From positions 1 through 64,000 of the forward strand of contig JBJEIY010000005.1 in assembly GCA_051877515.1 (NCBI GenBank): a stretch of DNA of 64,000 bases, in the 5' to 3' direction. The stretch is from XBB1006 sp051877515 (GTDB taxonomy: Bacteria; Bacillota; Clostridia; Lachnospirales; Lachnospiraceae). The translations under genes were made by a program, and so were the position numbers. Each line of letters opens with the position of its first letter. Position 1 is the first letter of the stretch. Shown here piece by piece: positions 58,880-64,000 of this stretch. Below the pieces are notes generated by a model. It had not been told where the DNA came from. It did no database searches and saw nothing but the letters and a program-made list of their open reading frames with translations.

Positions 58880-60019
58880 TTATCCGTAGAAACTCTCTGA
58901 CAGTTGCAGCCAGTTAGCTGCAAACCACTGCATCACGGTCCAATAGCCGCATCCCATGAGGTCATATTTTTTCACCAGCTCGAATTTCTGTTGGAGGCTC
59001 CTTACATCCTCAAACCAGACTTCGTGCTGCACCGGCGGTTCATTTTTCCAATATTCAAAAAAGGGGCTCTGAGCAATCTCGTCAAACTGGATCCAGGCCC
59101 CGTTTTCTACTGCGATGGTTACTGCCTGCACGTTTCCAATGGTGGTAGCCTTCGTCTGACCCTGCATATAGGGCAGCGGCCAGTCATACCCATAATTGGG
59201 GATTCCCATTACAATCTTATCTTTCTCGATCTGGGTTAAGGCATACTGTACCACCTGCTCCACCTTGTTAAGCGGTGCAACTGCCATTGGCGGACCATAG
59301 GTGTAACCCCATTCATAGGTCATGAGAAAAACATGGTTGGCCACCTGCCCCAGTCCCGCATAGTCTTTTCCCTCATAGAGAAGTCCGGTCTGCTCGCTGG
59401 AGGTTTTGGGTGCCAGTGCCACAGATACACTCAGATTATTCTCATTTAGTTGCCGGGTTAAGTCTGCCACAAACTGCGTGAAATAATCCCGGTCTTCCGC
59501 CAAAATGAATTCAAAATCCACATCCACTCCCGCATACCCTTTTTCCTGGCATATTGCAATCAGATTGTCTGTTAAACTTTGGGAACTCGCGGGATTTCTT
59601 ATTACTTCGTGAATGATGAGATTATTAAAGCGTCCCTCTGCGTCCAGGGGTGTCAGGGTCAGGATCGGCCGGGTTCCGTGACTCCAAGCCCGGCGAATTA
59701 ACGGTTCATCCGCCAGAACAGGATATACCAGCTCTCCCTGGGGTGTGAACCCGTATGAAAAAATATTGAGTTCTGTAAGATAGTCCAGGGTCTGCTCTAA
59801 CACCCAGGTACTGATGAAAGGGTATGCATATCCGCACACAAACCGCTGCCCCCGCTTCGGAAGTTCATCCGTCTGTTCCCCTGCAATGAAAAGAGCCTGC
59901 CCCACTGCCAGTTCATAAGGATATACCAGCTGATTATCCCGTATGATTCGCTGCACCGCCACGCTCGTCTGCGCGGCGATGTCATCCACCGTATCACCCA
60001 TTTTTACAACATAGATCAT
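58880..60019 (-). CDS. LysM-GH18 protein, YaaH/SleL spore-germination type
   Basis: 379 residues. An N-terminal LysM (1-47, MIYVVKMGDTVDDIAAQTSVAVQRIIRDNQL) is followed by a GH18 catalytic domain. The family centre YAGVDVDFEFILAEDRDYF contains the DxxDxDxE-type acid glutamate. Other blocks are FLMTYEWGYTYGPPMAVAPLNKVEQVV and MGIPNYGYDWPLPY. There is no signal peptide, as in spore-surface YaaH-type enzymes made in the mother cell that trim cortex or coat-side glycan. The ribosome site is weak. Confidence 0.88.
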   Translation of the reverse strand: MIYVVKMGDTVDDIAAQTSVAVQRIIRDNQLVYPYELAVGQALFIAGEQTDELPKRGQRFVCGYAYPFISTWVLEQTLDYLTELNIFSYGFTPQGELVYPVLADEPLIRRAWSHGTRPILTLTPLDAEGRFNNLIIHEVIRNPASSQSLTDNLIAICQEKGYAGVDVDFEFILAEDRDYFTQFVADLTRQLNENNLSVSVALAPKTSSEQTGLLYEGKDYAGLGQVANHVFLMTYEWGYTYGPPMAVAPLNKVEQVVQYALTQIEKDKIVMGIPNYGYDWPLPYMQGQTKATTIGNVQAVTIAVENGAWIQFDEIAQSPFFEYWKNEPPVQHEVWFEDVRSLQQKFELVKKYDLMGCGYWTVMQWFAANWLQLSESFYG

Positions 60020-60119
60020 GGACTTTTCGTTCCCTTATTTAGAGGTTTCTACAATCTATGTTGTAGGCGGCTCGCCCTATTCGGGGAATCTCCGATTCCC
60101 CGCTTTCCCGGGCTGGAGG

Positions 60120-60385
60120 GGCGTATGGATGGCATGCTCATAGCGAAAATTTCTTCCGCCTCTTGATTTTTCGCTAAAAAGGCCTCAGAAAGCACCCCAA
60201 ATCATATGAAAATAGCTAAAATCCTGCATACCACGAAAAAAAATCGCGCAGATTTTTAAAATCTGCGCGAGAATTTCCTTTCATGCTTCATTTTTTCGCT
60301 ATTTACCCCGCGCAAGGCAGACCAATTGGGATGCCCTGCGCGAGAATTTAGGGTTTCATGCTTTTTTTCGCTAAATTGTTCTAAA
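60120..60385. repeat. Non-coding repeat cluster with TAGCGAAAAA motifs and GCGCGAG hairpins
   Basis: This gap holds the motif TAGCGAAAAA or its reverse at about 60142, 60168, 60293 and 60368. A 13-bp near-palindrome TCGCGCAGATTTT/AAAATCTGCGCGA at 60243-60269 has T8 on its minus-strand side and could end transcription. A second hairpin CGCGCA..GGCA/TGCC..TGCGCG is at 60309-60342. GCGCGAGAATTT follows each hairpin, and TTTCATGCTT then TTTTTTCGCTA follow it, so the block is an imperfect tandem repeat. No gene is seen. Confidence 0.6.
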
Positions 60386-60414
60386 TAATACTCCGGGCAC
60401 TCCAAATCATATCC

Positions 60415-60467
60415 CGAAAAAAGGAGCTTCACTTCAGCGGTTACAAACCTCTGAAGCGATAGCTCCT
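60415..60467 (-). terminator. Terminator of the tRNA-Tyr/tRNA-Leu transcript
   Basis: AGGAGCT and AGCTCCT with an inner CTTCAG/CTGAAG stem, followed by TTTTTT on the minus strand, 8 nt after the tRNA-Leu. Confidence 0.8.
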
Positions 60468-60474
60468 CTTAACT

Positions 60475-60557
60475 GCCGGCGACCGGAATCGAACCGGTAC
60501 TGTATTGCTACAACAGGATTTTAAGTCCTGCGCGTCTGCCAGTTCCGCCACGCCGGC
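60475..60557 (-). tRNA. tRNA-Leu (anticodon TAA)
   Basis: 83-nt class II tRNA: acceptor GCCGGCG/CGCCGGC, anticodon loop CTTAAAA giving TAA, a long variable arm (TGTTGTAGCAATACA), and T-arm CCGGTTCGATTCCGG. No encoded CCA. Confidence 0.93.
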
Positions 60558-60590
60558 ATAGATAGCTTCGAGACTTCTCGAAGCCGTAAT

Positions 60591-60671
60591 GGATGGAGGT
60601 GGATTCGAACCACCGAAGCAATTTGCAGCAGATTTACAGTCTGTCCCCTTTGGCCACTCGGGAATCCATCC
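60591..60671 (-). tRNA. tRNA-Tyr (anticodon GTA)
   Basis: 81-nt class II tRNA: acceptor GGATGGA/TCCATCC, anticodon loop CTGTAAA giving GTA, variable arm TGCAAATTGCT, and T-arm GTGGTTCGAATCCAC. No encoded CCA. It lies 33 nt upstream of tRNA-Leu in one transcript. Confidence 0.93.
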
Positions 60672-60735
60672 ATATGGAAAAGTCTTCTTCCGTTCTCCCA
60701 GAGAAAAGAAAGCTAACTTTTCCTCACGAGATATG

Positions 60736-60764
60736 ATTTTAGCATATCTGATCCGGATATGCAA
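60736..60764 (-). promoter_or_regulatory. Sigma-A promoter of the tRNA-Tyr/tRNA-Leu pair
   Basis: TTGCAT, 17 nt, TAAAAT on the minus strand, 64 nt before tRNA-Tyr. Confidence 0.65.
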
Positions 60765-60851
60765 ACATTTTACTTATTTTTCACTTAAATTATCCACTGG
60801 ATTTTACATAGTTTGTATATCTTTAATTGATTGATAATATAGGAGGTTACC

Positions 60852-62606
60852 ATGGAATCAGCAAAACTGGCAAAAGCACAATTAAAACAGATCCTGGATG
60901 AAGAACGGATACGGGCTGTTTTTCAACCCATCGTATCTTTAAAGGACGGATCTATCCTGGGCTACGAGGCGCTGTCCCGTATTGCATTGGAAAATTGCAG
61001 TTTTAATACAGAGGAGATGTTTTCCATTGCACAAACAGAAGACCAACTCTGGAGGCTGGAATACATCTGCCGGCAAAAAGCCCTGAAAGCCTATAAGGAA
61101 TCCTGTGCAAAGCAAAAGCTTTTCTTAAATGTTGATCCTTATGTGATTCACGACAAAAAATTTAGAGAAGGCATGACCAGGTCCTATCTGGATCGTTATA
61201 ATATCTCTCCGGAAAAAATTGTTTTTGAGATCACGGAACGCACCAGTATAAAAGACGAAGAAACCTTTATGGACAGTATGAACCACTATAAAAGCCAGGA
61301 CTACCAGATTGCCATTGATGATTTCGGAAGTGGTTATGCCGGTATCAACCGTGTCTGCATCTTATATCCGTCTTTCATCAAAATAGATATGGTGGTAGTA
61401 AGAAACATCCATATGGATGAAATGAAAAGTTCCATGGTAGAAAGTATTGCCCACTTCTGTAAAAGTGTTGGGATCCGGCTGATCGCAGAAGGCATCGAAA
61501 CCATGGAAGAATTAAAAAAACTGATCCAGTTAGGTGTGGATTACGGTCAGGGATATTTTCTGGGTAAGCCTGAAAGTGTTCCTCCCACACTTCCCGGTGA
61601 ATTAAAGGATGTTATTCTGCGGGAAAACCGTCTGCGACTGGATAAAAAATATGCAGCTTCCATTTATAGCAATGTTGGTTCCATCTATCATCGCAAAGAC
61701 CCCATCCACTGCGAAGAAAAAGCTGTGGATGTGTACGAATATATGAAAAAGGATCCCTCCGTAACGGAACTGTGTGTGGTGGATGAAAGCCAGCGGATCT
61801 GCGGTTTATTAACCAAGCGTTATATTGATGAATGTTTCGGGGGAAGGTACGGATACACCTTAAACGGTCGTAAACTGGTGCAGGACCTTCTGGACGAAGA
61901 TTATCTTTCCGTAGATAGCCAGATGTCCATCGAAATGGTGACCAAAATTGCGCTTATGCGTCCCCAGAAGCAGCTCTACGATGCTGTGGTCATCTCGCAG
62001 GACGGAAAATATCATGGGATTGTCACGGTAAAAGACCTGTTGGAAGCTACTGCCGCCATTCAGGTGGAACGGGCAACGGATGCCAATCCATTGACCCATC
62101 TGCCCGGAAACCAACTGATACAGGAAGAAATTGCCTATCGCATCAGTAGCGGTCAGAACTTTTCCGTGATGTATCTGGATCTGGATAATTTTAAAGCCTA
62201 TAACGATGCCTATGGCTTTGAAAACGGCGATCGCATGATCACAGCAGTGGCAGACAGTATGAAATTTGCCTGCCGGGATAATGAATTTCTTGGTCACGTG
62301 GGCGGAGATGATTTTGTGATCATTTCAGATCACTACCACATACAGGAAGTGTATGACAGGATCATCCAGCAATTCCACACCCATCTTCCGGAGTTGTATT
62401 CTCCCGATGACTATGACAAAAAGCAGATCCTTTCCCGAAACAGACGTGGTGAAAAAGAGGTGTTTCCTCTCGCATCCCTTTCCTGTGCGCTGTTGTCCAA
62501 TGAACGGATAAACATTCACGGGATTGATGATTTTTCCAAAAGAATCGCCCTGGCCAAAAAAGAAAGCAAACTGCAACCGGGCGATTCCTTATTCGAATAT
62601 AAATAA
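60852..62606 (+). CDS. EAL-CBS-GGDEF cyclic-di-GMP protein
   Basis: 584-residue cytoplasmic protein with three parts. The EAL domain (about 15-245) has a full phosphodiesterase site: E39-A40-L41, N93, E126, D156/D157 in DDFGSGY, K177 and E213, ending QGYFLGKP. A CBS pair follows (about 275-400, YMKKDPSVTELCVVDESQRICGLLTKRYI and KQLYDAVVISQDGKYHGIVTVKDLL), which may bind nucleotides. The C-terminal GGDEF domain has GGDDF near 484 instead of GGDEF, which may reduce or remove cyclase action. GGAGG precedes the ATG. It probably lowers c-di-GMP and favours motility. Confidence 0.92.
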   Translation: MESAKLAKAQLKQILDEERIRAVFQPIVSLKDGSILGYEALSRIALENCSFNTEEMFSIAQTEDQLWRLEYICRQKALKAYKESCAKQKLFLNVDPYVIHDKKFREGMTRSYLDRYNISPEKIVFEITERTSIKDEETFMDSMNHYKSQDYQIAIDDFGSGYAGINRVCILYPSFIKIDMVVVRNIHMDEMKSSMVESIAHFCKSVGIRLIAEGIETMEELKKLIQLGVDYGQGYFLGKPESVPPTLPGELKDVILRENRLRLDKKYAASIYSNVGSIYHRKDPIHCEEKAVDVYEYMKKDPSVTELCVVDESQRICGLLTKRYIDECFGGRYGYTLNGRKLVQDLLDEDYLSVDSQMSIEMVTKIALMRPQKQLYDAVVISQDGKYHGIVTVKDLLEATAAIQVERATDANPLTHLPGNQLIQEEIAYRISSGQNFSVMYLDLDNFKAYNDAYGFENGDRMITAVADSMKFACRDNEFLGHVGGDDFVIISDHYHIQEVYDRIIQQFHTHLPELYSPDDYDKKQILSRNRRGEKEVFPLASLSCALLSNERINIHGIDDFSKRIALAKKESKLQPGDSLFEYK

Positions 62607-62653
62607 GTTTGCCTGTTGCTATCTATAATCCAATGTTATCGTTTCCGCGCCCT

Positions 62654-64000
62654 CTACCACCGGTGATACAACACCACCGTACTGTGAGCCGGAAGTGAAA
62701 TGTCCAGCCAGCCTTCGTGGATCTGGTAGGAAATGGGCACCGTGGACACCTCGCAGCCGTGGGTATAAAAGATCTGCTCTAAGATTACATCCTCCCGGAT
62801 TCCGGCCTCTCCAAGGGAAACTACCGTATGCAGATGCTTTGCCTGGGTATTAATGAGTATGATAGCCTGTTCCTGCTGACGGAAGCGGGCAAAACCCAGG
62901 ATGCCGTAGGCTTCCTGCACACCATTACCTGAGGGTGCACCGGAGTTCTCCGCCATGCCGCAGGTCAGAAAACAGAAAGAGCCTGTGCGAAGCACCTCAC
63001 ATTCCCGGTGCAGCCGGATGGCTTTCTTATATGCCTCCATCAGTTCTTTGTCCTCTTTTCCCCAGGGATAGGTCCGCCGGCTGTCAGGGTCGGTAAAACC
63101 GCACACGCCGGCTTCATCTCCATAATACAGGGTAGGAGCTCCCGGCCAGGTCATCTGCAGAACAATCGCTTGCACCATCACCGATTTATCTATCTCTTCA
63201 GAAGCCGCCTTATGCCCCAGATTCGCTACCCGTCCAACCTTATGATTGGTTCTGGTAAGAAAACGGGAATGGTCGTGATTGGATAGCTGGTTCATGGCGC
63301 TAAGCAGGGAAGCCTGCATAAAGTGCTCCATATTTTCCTTCATAGTCCGGCAAAAATAATCCACATTCCCGCAAAGCTCCGGATGATATTCATCCGAGTG
63401 TTTTTCCATTCCTGTGAAGAAAAAGCTCACCGGTTCCATGAAGGCATCATAATTCATCACCGTATCCCATTCGTCACCCTTCAACCAGGCAGCCGGAGAG
63501 CCGTAATGCTCCGCCAAAATTACCGCATTGGGATTGGCTTCCTTCACACGCTTGCGGAACGCGCGCCAGAACTCATGATTGAATTCCTCACTATGCCCCA
63601 GATCCGCCGCCACATCCAGACGCCAGCCGTCTGCGTTGTAAGGTGGAGACACCCACTTTTCGGCAATGCGGAAAATCTCTTCCTGCAGCTTCTGACTTCC
63701 TTCGTAATTTAACTTCGGCAGGGTTTCAAATCCCCACCAGCCTTCGTATTGTTCATTATCCGGCCAGGAAGAACCCTCTTCAAAGGAAAAATAATCCCGG
63801 TACGGACTGTCTGCCGTTCCAAAAGCACCGGCCTCATATCCCGGCTGTCCCCGATAGAGTTTCTCCCTATCCAGCCACTTGTGGAATGATCCGCAGTGGT
63901 TAAATACTCCATCCAGAATAACCTTCATGCCCCGTTCATGGGCCTGCTGCACCAGTTCTATGAACAGCGCATTGGATGCTTCCAGATTCACCTTATCTGT
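62654..64000 (-). CDS. GH13 alpha-amylase family enzyme, 5' end beyond the window
   Basis: Partial: the reading frame is open through position 64000, so the start lies outside. About 448 codons are present. The four GH13 regions are visible: MKVILDGVFNHCG (region I), ADGWRLDVAADL with the nucleophile aspartate (II), AVILAEHY with the acid glutamate (III), and QLSNHDHSRFL (IV), then the C-terminal beta domain. The pattern GVFNHCGSFHKWLD resembles cyclomaltodextrinase/neopullulanase-type enzymes that act on maltooligosaccharides. The end is convergent with the EAL protein gene; I see no clear terminator in the 47-nt gap. Confidence 0.9.
   Translation of the reverse strand, partial: TDKVNLEASNALFIELVQQAHERGMKVILDGVFNHCGSFHKWLDREKLYRGQPGYEAGAFGTADSPYRDYFSFEEGSSWPDNEQYEGWWGFETLPKLNYEGSQKLQEEIFRIAEKWVSPPYNADGWRLDVAADLGHSEEFNHEFWRAFRKRVKEANPNAVILAEHYGSPAAWLKGDEWDTVMNYDAFMEPVSFFFTGMEKHSDEYHPELCGNVDYFCRTMKENMEHFMQASLLSAMNQLSNHDHSRFLTRTNHKVGRVANLGHKAASEEIDKSVMVQAIVLQMTWPGAPTLYYGDEAGVCGFTDPDSRRTYPWGKEDKELMEAYKKAIRLHRECEVLRTGSFCFLTCGMAENSGAPSGNGVQEAYGILGFARFRQQEQAIILINTQAKHLHTVVSLGEAGIREDVILEQIFYTHGCEVSTVPISYQIHEGWLDISLPAHSTVVLYHRW

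Overview
The window comes from a motile, endospore-forming, anaerobic Gram-positive bacterium, most likely a Lachnospiraceae (Clostridia) of Roseburia/Agathobacter type. The evidence is SpoIIID, dipicolinate synthase, an SPOCS/LysM spore protein, Veg, a tRNA-sensing T-box on leuS, FliW/CsrA control of flagellin, a double-cubane-cluster reductase and strong GGAGG ribosome sites. It is chromosomal core with small accessory islands; I see no prophage, IS element or CRISPR array.

Layout. 0.3-11.5 kb: guaA; divergent spoIIID and spoVFAB with sporulation-type promoters; an asparagine-synthase-like gene lacking its glutaminase nucleophile; apt, yqeY, an NlpC/P60 wall hydrolase, an SPOCS-LysM protein, veg, a PrcB-domain lipoprotein and plsC. 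11.6-19.6 kb: leuS with a T-box that lies unusually far upstream, murF, ddl, a MATE exporter and hpf. 19.6-27.2 kb: an SDR, a split ThrE exporter, two YitT membrane proteins around a double-cubane reductase, and a chemoreceptor. 27.2-30.5 kb: a GC-rich 52-bp tandem repeat, two tRNA-Gly genes, and a zinc/cadmium efflux operon whose metal-binding domain is a separate gene. 30.6-38 kb: relQ, then an operon of XRE-Uma2, deoD, deoB, cdd, pdp and an HD protein, preceded by an Rpn nuclease gene followed by a displaced copy of its own C-terminal region.

38.5-56.2 kb is a flagellar filament module, all on the minus strand: flgM, flgN, two flgK, flgL, flaG, fliD, fliS, a FliT-like gene, fliW, csrA, flagellin 2, a small unknown gene, a Maf glycosyltransferase, flagellin 1, a cytidylyltransferase/PseG-like fusion and a NeuB-type synthase. 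Four sigma-28 promoters with exact 11-nt spacing drive flgM, flaG and both flagellins. Both flagellin leaders fold a hairpin that shows AGGAA in its loop just before the ribosome site, as expected of CsrA targets. The module therefore holds timing (FlgM/sigma-28), translational feedback (CsrA/FliW), chaperones and junction proteins, and nonulosonic-acid glycosylation of flagellin. The two flagellin genes are identical over about 776 nt.

56.2-64 kb: a SigV/RsiV-like sigma/anti-sigma pair, pgeF, a LysM-GH18 protein of spore type, tRNA-Tyr and tRNA-Leu, an EAL-CBS-GGDEF protein and the 3' part of a GH13 amylase.

The most unusual items are the Rpn gene with a TGATG-coupled displaced C-terminal cassette, the twin flagellins bracketing maf with their CsrA hairpins, the nucleophile-less AsnB and the intergenic repeat families. 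All identities rest on reading motifs by eye; no database search was made.
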